A stretch of DNA of 64,000 bases from an uncultured Gemmata sp. (GTDB taxonomy: Bacteria > Planctomycetota > Planctomycetia > Gemmatales > Gemmataceae), in the NCBI GenBank assembly GCA_937924775.1, contig CALDUT010000016.1:113235-177234 (forward strand), written 5' to 3'. The notes below the pieces were generated by a model that made no database searches, had not been told where the DNA came from, and saw only the letters and a program-made list of their open reading frames with translations. Both the position numbers and the translations under genes were made by a program. Within the stretch, counting starts at the first letter, position 1. The number at the start of each line of letters is the position of its first letter. Below are positions 27,336-35,681 of the stretch, piece after piece.

Positions 27336-27402
27336 GAGGCGACCTCATCAGAAACAATGACCGAATCGACTCCGGCGAGGGTAGCCGGCGAACGACCGGC
27401 GG

Positions 27403-28464
27403 TCAAGTGGGTGGATGGAGAGAACCGGCCGATCCCGCGGCGGAGAGAGGGAACGATTCGGTGGCGTGGGGTGATCGGTCGCAGGGGGGGGCGGCCGCGA
27501 CTTGCTGGGCTTGCCGAGCGGCGATTTTGGCCCGCAATTCCTCGGCGTCGCGGCGGGCTTCCTGCAGTTGTTCCTCCAACTCGGCAATCCGGGCCTCCAG
27601 TTGCGCCAGTCGTTTCTCCGGAGTATACCCCAGCAACCGGCTGACCCCTTCAATCAACAGCAACGCATGCCACGCCTTGGTCGCCAAACCCTGCAACCGG
27701 TAGAGCCGCTTCATGCGGGCGAGCTGTTCGGGGGAAATCGCCCGGCTCAGTCGCACTAGCCGCGCTAAGGGGGCTGCGTCGGCCCAATGGGTGAGCATAA
27801 ATTCCAAAAGCGGGATGACAACAACCGCCACATCCAACCACCGTTCCTTGGCAAAACTGAAGAGTTTGGGATGAATCGACGCCTTCAACACAAATTCCGT
27901 CGCAAAGGCCACCCAAATGACCGCGATGCCGACATCCAGGGCCAAAACCAGCGCTGGCAGTTCCTTCAGCCGCTCGCTGGCCAGATACTCCACCAGCAAA
28001 ATCGGCAGAATCAACGCGGCGAAGAGCAACATCGGTACGCTGAAGGCTTTCTCGAGCCGATTGAATAGCTCGCGCCCGGGTTCTTGCCAACCAAAGCCCG
28101 GTATCCACACCCGGCCAGTCCGCGGATCGATCAACCCCATCCGCCACGGCGGTATAGCCAAAACCAGGAGGGCCCGCAGTAGCACCGGCCCGAGCCGCTG
28201 GGTCCGATCCCGTTGTAACAGCCCCCAGACTACGTCCACCACAAAGACTGGCCACAGAGTCACCAAGCCGGCGGCCATGACATTCAATTCCAAGTCAGAA
28301 ACCGATGCACTGCTGGCCCGGTGAACTATCCCGGCGATGAGCAAAAGGTAACCGAAGCCAAACAGGAACATCACCCGGGCGCGGAGGGTGTCGAGCGCGG
28401 TCGGAGCGCAACCCCGGACGGGGGGCGGTGTCGCTTCGGAAGATGGCCGGTTGTCCGCGTTCAT
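27403..28464 (-). CDS. Membrane protein with voltage-sensor-like domain and C-terminal coiled coil
   Basis: A 353-residue protein. Two hydrophobic segments lie at about 31-48 and 62-80, then a four-segment unit at 141-242. Its second segment has F187-x-x-E190, its third D211, and its fourth R235-x-x-R238-x-x-R241. F-x-x-E in S2, an acidic residue in S3 and Arg every third residue in S4 are the signature of voltage-sensor domains. No pore helix or selectivity filter follows; instead residues 282-318 form a charged coiled coil (LEARIAELEEQLQEARRDAE). A voltage-sensor-only protein with a coiled coil recalls Hv1 proton channels, but homologues are often simply called ion transporters. Function is inferred. 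Confidence 0.65.
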   Translation of the reverse strand: MNADNRPSSEATPPPVRGCAPTALDTLRARVMFLFGFGYLLLIAGIVHRASSASVSDLELNVMAAGLVTLWPVFVVDVVWGLLQRDRTQRLGPVLLRALLVLAIPPWRMGLIDPRTGRVWIPGFGWQEPGRELFNRLEKAFSVPMLLFAALILPILLVEYLASERLKELPALVLALDVGIAVIWVAFATEFVLKASIHPKLFSFAKERWLDVAVVVIPLLEFMLTHWADAAPLARLVRLSRAISPEQLARMKRLYRLQGLATKAWHALLLIEGVSRLLGYTPEKRLAQLEARIAELEEQLQEARRDAEELRAKIAARQAQQVAAAPPCDRSPHATESFPLSAAGSAGSLHPPT

Positions 28465-28685
28465 GGCACCTCGGGATGAGTCGCCCGTACCCCTTGACTC
28501 TCTACTATCCTATTCGCTTCGTCGAGCGTCTTGTCCCCGAAGAAATACCCGGTGGAAACGGGAGCGCAACACGTCTGAATAAAAGTTGTACAGCCTCTTG
28601 CGGTGACGGCTCGGCTGTGGCTTGAAACGCTCAGTGTATGCACGCTAGAAGTGAACAAAAGTTGAACAGGCGGCCGCGGCGGGGC

Positions 28686-30221
28686 TTAGGCGTCCCAATA
28701 TTTCCGGTCGAGTGTACGAAAACTGATCGCTTCGGCGATGTGTTCGTGCCGGAGGGTTTCACTCGCGGCCAGATCGGCAATGGTCCGGGCCACGCGCAGG
28801 ATGCGGTCGTGGGCCCGGGCCGATAGGCCAAAGGCTTCCATAGCGGCTTTGAGGGTCGCGGTGCCCTCGGCATCGAGAACACAGAATTCGCGGATCTGCT
28901 GGGGCGTCATGCGGCCATTGAGGCGGCCGGGTTGCCCGCGGAAGCGCTGCGCCTGAATGGCCCGGGCCGCGAACACCTGCTGCCGCATGGCGGTACTGTT
29001 AGTTCCCTCCCCCGGGTGCGACAAATCGTCAAACGGCACCGGGGGCACTTCGATATGCAAGTCGATACGGTCCAACAGCGGTCCGCTGATGCGGCCCACG
29101 TACTTCTCAATAGCCATGGGCGAACATTTGCACACGCGTTTGGGGTCGCCACGGAAGCCGCAGGGGCAAGGGTTCATCGCGGCACATAGGATAAAATCGG
29201 CGGGGAAGGTGGTGCTGTGGGTCGCGCGGCTGATGGTGACGCGGCCTTCCTCCAACGGCTGCCGCAGGGCTTCGAGGCTGGTGCGGCTGAACTCGGGCAA
29301 CTCATCGAGAAACAAAACGCCGTGGTGGGCCAGGGAAATTTCCCCCGGCTGCGGGATGCTGCCACCGCCCACCATCCCCGCGGCGCTGATCGAATGGTGC
29401 GGGCTGCGGAACGGTCGTGTTCCCAGGAGCGATGCCCCCGGGGTTAATTGGCCGACAGCGGAGTAAATCCTTGTCGTTTCAAGACTTTCGTCGGGTGTCA
29501 GTGGGGGAAGAATCGTGGGCAACCGCCGGGCCAGCATCGTCTTGCCGCTGCCGGGGGAGCCGAGCATCAGCACGTTGTGCCCGCCGCTGGCGGCCACCAC
29601 GAGGGCCCGCTTGGCGAATTCTTGCCCGCGCACATCGGCGAAGTCGAGGGTGTAGTGGTTGAGTTGGGCCAGTTCCTCCGCAGGCGGAGCCACCGGATCA
29701 ATCGGGGCCAAACCGGTGAGAATGCCCACCACTTCCGCCAGCGAGCCGACACCGTAAACTTCCAGTTCGCGCACCACCGCCGCTTCGTGGGCATTGGTCG
29801 CCGGGACAATCAGCCGGGAAAGCCCCCGGTCGCGTGCGGCCATCGCCATCGACAACACCCCACGCACCGGCCGCACGCTGCCATCGAGCGCCAATTCCCC
29901 CACCAGGGCAAATTCGGCCCGCCGCTCGGGGGCGATTTGCTGCATCGCGACCAATAAGCCCACAGCAATGGGCAGGTCGAAGGCTCCGGCGTCTTTGCGG
30001 AGGTCGGCCGGGGCCAGATTGATGACCGTTCGCCCAGTGGGGAGTTTGTAACCGAGGTTCACTAAGGCCCGCTCGATCCGATGAATGCTCTCGCGGACGG
30101 CCAGTTCGGGCAGCCCGACGAGAACCGTTTTCGGCTGCTGGGCCGGCGCGGTATCGACTTCGACCTCGACCGGTACCGCGTCGATGCCTACCAGCGCAAA
30201 GGTCCGCAGTTGGGCGAGCAT
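28686..30221 (-). CDS. ComM/YifB-type AAA+ magnesium-chelatase-like protein
   Basis: A 511-residue cytosolic protein. The N-terminal ChlI-like domain (VGIDAVPVEVEVDTAPAQQP, GLPELAVRESIHRIERAL) is followed by the AAA+ domain with Walker A GSPGSGKTMLARRLP, Walker B-like GVLFLDELPEFSR and a sensor/zinc-like segment CPCGFRGDPKRVCKC, then a C-terminal helical domain. In naturally transformable bacteria ComM is a hexameric helicase aiding branch migration during integration of foreign DNA; homologues are widespread without competence genes. Nothing competence-related is adjacent here. Confidence 0.93.
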   Translation of the reverse strand: MLAQLRTFALVGIDAVPVEVEVDTAPAQQPKTVLVGLPELAVRESIHRIERALVNLGYKLPTGRTVINLAPADLRKDAGAFDLPIAVGLLVAMQQIAPERRAEFALVGELALDGSVRPVRGVLSMAMAARDRGLSRLIVPATNAHEAAVVRELEVYGVGSLAEVVGILTGLAPIDPVAPPAEELAQLNHYTLDFADVRGQEFAKRALVVAASGGHNVLMLGSPGSGKTMLARRLPTILPPLTPDESLETTRIYSAVGQLTPGASLLGTRPFRSPHHSISAAGMVGGGSIPQPGEISLAHHGVLFLDELPEFSRTSLEALRQPLEEGRVTISRATHSTTFPADFILCAAMNPCPCGFRGDPKRVCKCSPMAIEKYVGRISGPLLDRIDLHIEVPPVPFDDLSHPGEGTNSTAMRQQVFAARAIQAQRFRGQPGRLNGRMTPQQIREFCVLDAEGTATLKAAMEAFGLSARAHDRILRVARTIADLAASETLRHEHIAEAISFRTLDRKYWDA

Positions 30222-30258
30222 AAATCACCTGCTTCGGAACCGCGAGAGGACAACGCCT

Positions 30259-31569
30259 TCAATTGCGTTGTTGGAGGAAGATGTAGACACCCTTTTTGTT
30301 GGAAGTAATCACGTCGAGCCGCCCGTCGCCGTTGAAGTCCGCAACTTCAAACTGCGTCCCGATGCCGCTATTGTCGTCGATCAGCATCGGGGTGAAGTGT
30401 GTCATGCCGTCGGGGCCGAGGGTGTTTTTCAGCCAATAGATGGCCGCGGGTGCATCTGAGCCGGGTTCGCTTTTGCCGTGGCTCCACCACCGTTTGCCGG
30501 TGATCAGATCAGGGCGGCCGTCGCCGTCGATGTCTTTGAAATCAACGGCATGGGTTTCGCTGACCAGTTTGGGGAATAGCTCAAACTTCTGGAATGTCGG
30601 ACTGCCGCCCTTGTCGGAGCGGCGTTGTTTGAACCACCAGATACCGTATTTGTGGGCCGATGTGGCGAGGATGTCATTGTGGCCGTCGCCGTCCATGTCG
30701 TAGGCGAACATGTTGGCGCAGGCTTCAGGGACTTGCAGGGGGTGTTGTTTCCATGGGGTTTTGCCGTCGGGCTGGGCGGGTTGTTCCCACCAGGCCCCCA
30801 GGCCGCCGGTGGTGGCCCCGCTGGTCATGACGTCGAGCCGGCCATCGCCGTTGATGTCGCCGACGCCCAAACCATGGCTGAAGCGGCGTGTGCCGGGGAT
30901 TTCGTTGCCGCTTTTGGGAACCGGTTGGCCGTCCTGGAGTTGCGGCGGTGTACTCGGTTCGCTGATGGGATGCATGATCCATAAGGCCGTGGGATCCTCG
31001 GGGTTGGGGGTGAAATAGGCCATTTGCCCCTCAGTATCCTTGCCTTTGGGTTGCGTCGCCATCACCAAGACGCGTTGCCCGGTGCCGAACAGATCGACGT
31101 ACAGCGGGGTTTCGTTACACGCGGAGTGCCAGATGGTGTGTTTTTTCCAGTGAATCGGTTTGCCGTCGTCGCCCCGGGTCTTGCCTTTGGGGTTCTCCAT
31201 CCAATAGCAGGGGGTACCGGGGAAGTCGATGACGATGAGATCCGGCCAGCCGTCGCGGTTGATGTCGTCGGCCCAACAGGCGAAACAGTGGCTGTAATTG
31301 GCGAGGCCGTCTTTGTAGTCGCGGTAGGGCTGCATTTCGTGCGCTTGCCAATAGGGGGCCTCATACCAGTATTCGCCGTTGAGAACGTCCATTTTCCCAT
31401 CTTGGTTGACATCCGCGATCGCGACCCCTTCGGAACGGAAGCGGAAATCGAGGGTGATCTTCTTCCAAGTGATGGTGGGTGCCTGACTCGGCGGCACGGC
31501 CGGTGCTGATACCAAAGCCAAGGTCCATCCCCCTGCGAGCAGAGCGACAGTCAGTACGAGGCGTGTCAT
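30259..31569 (-). CDS. Secreted FG-GAP/VCBS repeat protein
   Basis: A 436-residue exported protein. A signal peptide (MTRLVLTVALLAGGWTLALV) is followed by at least six calcium-binding-like repeats: ADVNQDGKMDVL, DINRDGWPDLIV, GDINGDGRLDVM, YDMDGDGHNDIL, DIDGDGRPDLIT and DFNGDGRLDVIT. These fit a beta-propeller of the FG-GAP/VCBS type, common in surface or secreted planctomycete proteins. The start at 31569 has AAGGAG eight bases upstream; a longer frame adds seven residues. Partner or ligand is unknown. Confidence 0.88.
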   Translation of the reverse strand: MTRLVLTVALLAGGWTLALVSAPAVPPSQAPTITWKKITLDFRFRSEGVAIADVNQDGKMDVLNGEYWYEAPYWQAHEMQPYRDYKDGLANYSHCFACWADDINRDGWPDLIVIDFPGTPCYWMENPKGKTRGDDGKPIHWKKHTIWHSACNETPLYVDLFGTGQRVLVMATQPKGKDTEGQMAYFTPNPEDPTALWIMHPISEPSTPPQLQDGQPVPKSGNEIPGTRRFSHGLGVGDINGDGRLDVMTSGATTGGLGAWWEQPAQPDGKTPWKQHPLQVPEACANMFAYDMDGDGHNDILATSAHKYGIWWFKQRRSDKGGSPTFQKFELFPKLVSETHAVDFKDIDGDGRPDLITGKRWWSHGKSEPGSDAPAAIYWLKNTLGPDGMTHFTPMLIDDNSGIGTQFEVADFNGDGRLDVITSNKKGVYIFLQQRN

Positions 31570-31747
31570 GCGTGGCTCCTTGCGTGCCAAAGGCGAAGGT
31601 GTTGTGGATTATCCGGTCAATCGGGTCGCAAAGCAACTCTTCGGTGCCGATCGGGCTTGACAGCCGAAGGCACTTCGTGCGACAGAAAGAGCGTGATTCA
31701 AGGAATCTTCTCCCTCAGATTTTGTTCCTTGCGCGGAGGCTGCCGGG

Positions 31748-33025
31748 ATGCGAATCTGCTTCTACGAAGATCGCCGCACCGCCCATCTGTCCCCGCTGAC
31801 ACTGACGCGACCCGCCTCCGATCTCCTGTGCGGGCTGACGAGTTTGGGCGAAAAGCACATCCGCTATTTCGCCCCGCAGGTGGTCGGCTATTTGTGCCGG
31901 CCCCTTCTGGCCGATTGGCTCCGCAGCTGCCATCCCGGTACCCCCGTCAACGACGCCACCTGGCTCCGCAGCGCCCCGACGATTCTTGTCAATACCCGGT
32001 GGCTGGTGCCGCCGATGCCCTCTCGGCTGGCCACCGCTTGGCTGGCCGACGGACCCTTTATCGGTTTGGCTCAGGGGGAGATCGCCTTCGCCGTGGTCGA
32101 TCCGCCGCGGTTGGAAGCAGTTTCGCCGTCGACCGTTGACGATTGCTTGCATGATTGGGCCCAAACGCTGCCCTGCCGGGAAGTGGGGGGCGTGGTGGTG
32201 AACCACCTGTGGGAGTTGATCGACCACAACCGCGAACAACTCGCAGCCGACTTCGACGCCCACTGGGCCGGCAGCGAAACCGGCTATCACCCAACCGGTT
32301 TCGGCCTGGTGGGGCCGACCGACCGGCTGTTCATTCACCCCACCGCCCGGGTCGATCCATTTGTTGTCGCGGATACGACCGCCGGGCCGGTGGTCATCGG
32401 GGCCAACGCGGTGGTGACCGCGTTCACACGGTTGGAAGGCCCGTGTTTCATCGGTCCGGGGTCGCATCTGTTGTCAGCGAAGGTGCGGGGGGGGACGTCG
32501 ATCGGCCCCCACTGCCGGATCGGCGGGGAGGTCGAAGCCAGTATCGTGTTGGGTTATACCAACAAGTATCACGATGGCTTTTTGGGACACAGTTACGTTG
32601 GCGAGTGGGTGAATTTGGCCGCGGGCACCAGCACCGGCGACCTGCGGTGCGATTACGGCCCCATCCGCGTCATGGTGGAGGGGGAGGAGATCGATACCGG
32701 GCAAACGAAACTCGGCAGCCTCATCGGCGACCACGCCAAAACCGGGCTGGGGGTGCTGCTGAATTGCGGCACTACCATGGGGATCTTCGCGCAAGTGCTT
32801 CCCAGTGGGCAATTTGCGCCACGGAGTATCCCGTCGTTCCATCGCGTGGGGCCGGAGGGATCGCGGGAATTGGACGTGACCCGGCTGTTGGCCACCGCAG
32901 AGGTGGTGATGCGTCGCCGCGGACGAGACCTGACAGCGTCGCAAGCCGCGGTGTACCGGTTCCTGGCCCGGCAAGCCGAACGGGTGGTGCCCCCCTCCCG
33001 ACTTCCGCTGCGTAAAAGTGCGTAG
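31748..33025 (+). CDS. Alternative GlmU-like sugar nucleotidyltransferase
   Basis: A 425-residue protein. The N-terminal half (MRICFYEDRRTAHLSPLTLT, RPASDLLCGLTSLGEK) and the C-terminal left-handed beta-helix with hexapeptide-type repeats (VVIGANAVVTAF, CFIGPGS, SIGPHCRIGGEV, IVLGYTNKYHDGFLGHSYVG, GEWVNLAAGTSTGDLR) match the alternative GlmU family (TIGR03991) reported in Bacteroidetes and related phyla. It is proposed to make UDP-N-acetylglucosamine from glucosamine-1-phosphate, although the uridylyl domain lacks the classical GlmU N-terminal signature. It is a lone plus-strand gene between minus-strand genes. Confidence 0.82.
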   Translation: MRICFYEDRRTAHLSPLTLTRPASDLLCGLTSLGEKHIRYFAPQVVGYLCRPLLADWLRSCHPGTPVNDATWLRSAPTILVNTRWLVPPMPSRLATAWLADGPFIGLAQGEIAFAVVDPPRLEAVSPSTVDDCLHDWAQTLPCREVGGVVVNHLWELIDHNREQLAADFDAHWAGSETGYHPTGFGLVGPTDRLFIHPTARVDPFVVADTTAGPVVIGANAVVTAFTRLEGPCFIGPGSHLLSAKVRGGTSIGPHCRIGGEVEASIVLGYTNKYHDGFLGHSYVGEWVNLAAGTSTGDLRCDYGPIRVMVEGEEIDTGQTKLGSLIGDHAKTGLGVLLNCGTTMGIFAQVLPSGQFAPRSIPSFHRVGPEGSRELDVTRLLATAEVVMRRRGRDLTASQAAVYRFLARQAERVVPPSRLPLRKSA

Positions 33026-33151
33026 GATCCTCGGATTTTTACCAAGTCCGCGGGACGCTACCAGAGTAGAGTATGGAGTTCTCAGTGTACAAAAGCCTTA
33101 CAACTCCCCCCGCGGAGCCGGCGATAGCCAGTGCTTGAGGCGCCGTAAACG

Positions 33152-33765
33152 TCACGGCTTCGGCTGTCTGAATGCGGACTCCACTTCGCCGTCGTTGAGA
33201 AAAACCAGCCCGATGATTCCCATCCTGACATTAACAATGTCCAAGTTAACCACTTGGATGATCGCATGATGACCAGCGCCCGCGGTTTGTAGTAGGCCCA
33301 CTGTTCTCCCAGCAAGTTGACCCCACGGTTGGTCGCGAGAATCCCCCACACGATGCCGAAATACATGCCCGGTCACAGACAGCAAACACCGTGAGGTAAA
33401 AAGACGAGGAGGGAAAAGACAGAGAGAACCATGAATCCGAGCGCATTGAGGATCGCCCAGACACTGCCGCCGATCAACAGGTCACCGATGGCGGTCACTT
33501 TCCCCGGTCGTCGGTACGGCGCGTTATTGGCAGTTCTTGGTGCCTGCCGCTGGGGGTCTGGAAACGGGTATGGTCCTGGCCGCGGGGGGGCGGAGGGGGC
33601 GAATGCGGTGGTGGGGCGTTTGGCGGGGATTGGCTTGGGCGGCGACTGTGGCAACGGTACGGTGATCCGTTTCTCGCACTGCGGACATTCGAACGTGTCA
33701 CCGGCGCGGTCATCCCCGAGCCTCAGCCGCGTTTGACACCAAGGGCACACAATAACAATAGCCAT
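33152..33765 (-). pseudogene. Decayed zinc-ribbon membrane protein gene
   Basis: The gene starts normally with a zinc ribbon (CPWC ... CPQC), a Pro-rich linker and a membrane segment (VWAILNALGFMVLSVFSLLV). At 33373-33375 a TGA interrupts the same frame, which continues directly with PGMYFGIVWGILATNRGVNL, where a Trp would fit. Near 33257-33272 an 8-bp insertion then shifts the frame; the protein resumes as AIIQVVNLDIVNVRMGIIGL and ends at 33152. Two independent lesions in a row indicate a pseudogene, unless the assembly has errors here. The intact family is a small planctomycete membrane protein of unknown role. It converges with the GlmU-like gene. Confidence 0.7.
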
Positions 33766-34192
33766 ATACTCGCGTTGCCGAATCGAGAATGCGTTGATTG
33801 AAGCCGACCGGTGACTCCGGGCTTCATCTCACAACCCCTGTCCGCAATTCTCATTATGGCAACTAATGTTCACACAATGTTCCAGTCCAAAATCGCACCG
33901 ATTTTTCGCTCCCACGGGCAAACACACACTCCGACGCGATGGCCATGGTGGCTGGTTTTGGCCATTTACGAATATCCGAACAACTGATGGCGGCCGGAAA
34001 CCATAAAGCGCAAAGGCCGTCTTATCACATGTTTCACCGCGGCGATGGAGCCACAAGTTCACCCACCCAACAGCTCGTGACCGGCTTGGAGCTGGGAAAA
34101 ACGCTTGCCTGCTGCGGTGGGCTTTCTTCGGGTGCGGCGTTGTCCTGCGGTGTATCGGCTGATACCGTGCCGTGCCGCTTGTGCTGGAGAGC
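33766..34192. other. Non-coding gap of about 430 bp
   Basis: No convincing gene on either strand; the open frames here lack ribosome sites and family features. A small dyad, AAAATCG-CAC-CGATTTT, lies at 33889-33905 and could be a weak terminator. This gap may be further remains of the decay seen in the neighbouring pseudogene. Confidence 0.5.
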
Positions 34193-34675
34193 TTACTTCT
34201 TGTCCCCGGGTAGTTTCCCGGTGACACTCGCGGCATTGGCCCGTGTCGCCCGAATCCGTTCCAAGAGATTGTGTTTTGCGATCGACGCCGGGTCTTGAGG
34301 CACCACCGCAGTGCTGGGCAGCGGGGTCGGTGTGGCGACGGTGGACGGCGTCACTTCGGTGGTAGGTTTCTTTTCGTCGGCGGTGAGGCGATCTTCGGCA
34401 TCCACGAAGCCGCTTTCGCCGTACATGGCTTTCAATTCGCTCATCCGCACCACGCGTTCGAGGCGGAGATAGGCGATCTCTTCATACGGAACGAAGAAGG
34501 CCCGGCCTTCGTCGGTGGATCCCCCTTCCCGGCCGCGGAAAACGATGTAGTGCGGCTCGAAGCGGGCCACCGTATCGACAGCCAGCACCGCTTGGTTCCG
34601 CAGCACTAGGTTGATCTGGGCGTGGGATGATTCCGGGATTCGTTTGAACAATTCCACACACTCTTCCCGACGCAT
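34193..34675 (-). CDS. Hypothetical protein with small beta-barrel-like N-domain
   Basis: A 160-residue soluble protein I do not recognise. The first 80 residues alternate strands (INLVLRNQAVLAVDTVARFE, HYIVFRGREGG, AFFVPYEEIAYLRLERVV) in a way that recalls Sm-like or other small beta-barrels. Residues 90-160 are a Thr/Pro-rich linker and a basic helix (LLERIRATRANAASVTGKLP). No signal peptide. It lies 46 bp after the membrane protein gene at 34722 and may be cotranscribed with it. Confidence 0.6.
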   Translation of the reverse strand: MRREECVELFKRIPESSHAQINLVLRNQAVLAVDTVARFEPHYIVFRGREGGSTDEGRAFFVPYEEIAYLRLERVVRMSELKAMYGESGFVDAEDRLTADEKKPTTEVTPSTVATPTPLPSTAVVPQDPASIAKHNLLERIRATRANAASVTGKLPGDKK

Positions 34676-34721
34676 GCCAAGTTCTCCCTGATCCGGTCCC
34701 GGGGGTGTCGGTGCGGCCGGC

Positions 34722-35504
34722 TCAACGGCGGACTAACTCCAACGCAGTCGGTGGGCAGGTCAGCCGACGGTACAACCACACCTGCGAAGCCGCAGCGACA
34801 CTCCCGCCCAAGGCACACACCAGTTGCCAATTCAGGCTACCGAGCAGCCATTCCACTGGGGCTAGAACAATGTCCCAACGCCGGTTGTCGAGTCCACATC
34901 CGCCGGGCGGGTGAAGTGAGCCCGCGACGCGAGCCGTGGCGGTGTCTTCAAAAACGCTCAGGAGCAAGGCCACGACCGCCGTGGTCAGGAGGGTGCCCAA
35001 CAAGAGCAGCAAGGGGGCCTTGGCCCGGGACCAGGCGTCCTTCTGGTAGGGTTGCAATTGATGGCCGTCGCCCAGCCGCCGCCAGATTTTAGTAAAGCAG
35101 GCATCGGCGGCTTGCGGGTTGGCAAAGACGATCGTCAGCCGGCTGGTGGTTAGGCTGTCTTTGTCGTAGTCGATCAGCAGCGTATTGTTCAGCAGATCGA
35201 GTTTGACGCGACGAAGGGCCATCAGCTCAAGGCGGATGGCCAGGGGGCCGAGCTGTTCGTCCAAGTCGCCCGTTTCGACGGCAGCCAGAACCGCGGGGGG
35301 GGGCGTGCCGGTACAGGGTGTGACGTACAATTGGCTGAACGTGAGAACGACAAGCGAATGCGATTGCACTTCCGGGTGCGACCAGATGCGGCGTCGCGTG
35401 GAGCCGGGCAGAGTCGTTTCCAAACCGGTCGTATTCACGGCGGGCCTGAGGGCGGAAGTCCGGTGAATCAAGGCCGTCGAAAGCCTCCCCCTAACCGGTA
35501 GCAC
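34722..35504 (-). CDS. Hypothetical membrane protein
   Basis: About 260 residues counted from a GTG at 35502-35504; the true start is uncertain because no clear ribosome site is visible. The middle (GPLAIRLELMALRRVKLDLL, then LLIDYDKDSLTTSRLTIVF) looks like a PH-like beta domain. Two hydrophobic segments follow (APLLLLLGTLLTTAVVALLL and a second near WLLGSLNWQLVCALGGSVAA). The family is unknown to me. It precedes the 160-residue hypothetical gene. Confidence 0.5.
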   Translation of the reverse strand: MLPVRGRLSTALIHRTSALRPAVNTTGLETTLPGSTRRRIWSHPEVQSHSLVVLTFSQLYVTPCTGTPPPAVLAAVETGDLDEQLGPLAIRLELMALRRVKLDLLNNTLLIDYDKDSLTTSRLTIVFANPQAADACFTKIWRRLGDGHQLQPYQKDAWSRAKAPLLLLLGTLLTTAVVALLLSVFEDTATARVAGSLHPPGGCGLDNRRWDIVLAPVEWLLGSLNWQLVCALGGSVAAASQVWLYRRLTCPPTALELVRR

Positions 35505-35611
35505 GGTCTGATGCCGCGGTCAAATCGCTTGCTGGGGGCGGCTACCAACAGATTCGCGTCAGGCTGAAATTTTCCCTGTACCGTAGCGGGCTGGTGTTGA
35601 AATGGGAGATA

Positions 35612-35630
35612 GAATCGCCACGGGCGATTC
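35612..35630 (-). terminator. Hairpin after the phosphate transporter gene
   Basis: GAATCGCC and GGCGATTC form a perfect 8-bp stem around ACG, 52 bp after the transporter stop. No T tract follows on the minus strand, so termination is only possible. Confidence 0.35.
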
Positions 35631-35681
35631 GCGCCAGGCGAGAATTTTTTCGTATCCGCTCACTCAGTGGCCGCAGCGGCT

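Noticed and set aside
26202..27644. Plus-strand open frame opposite the beta-lactamase-family gene
   Set aside because: Antisense shadow without start signals or motifs.
27403..28464. Classical potassium or sodium channel
   Set aside because: No selectivity-filter motif or pore helix after the S4-like segment.
33829..34236. Minus-strand open frame in the gap next to the pseudogene
   Set aside because: Composition is not protein-like, it overlaps the start of the next real gene's terminal region, and there is no ribosome site.
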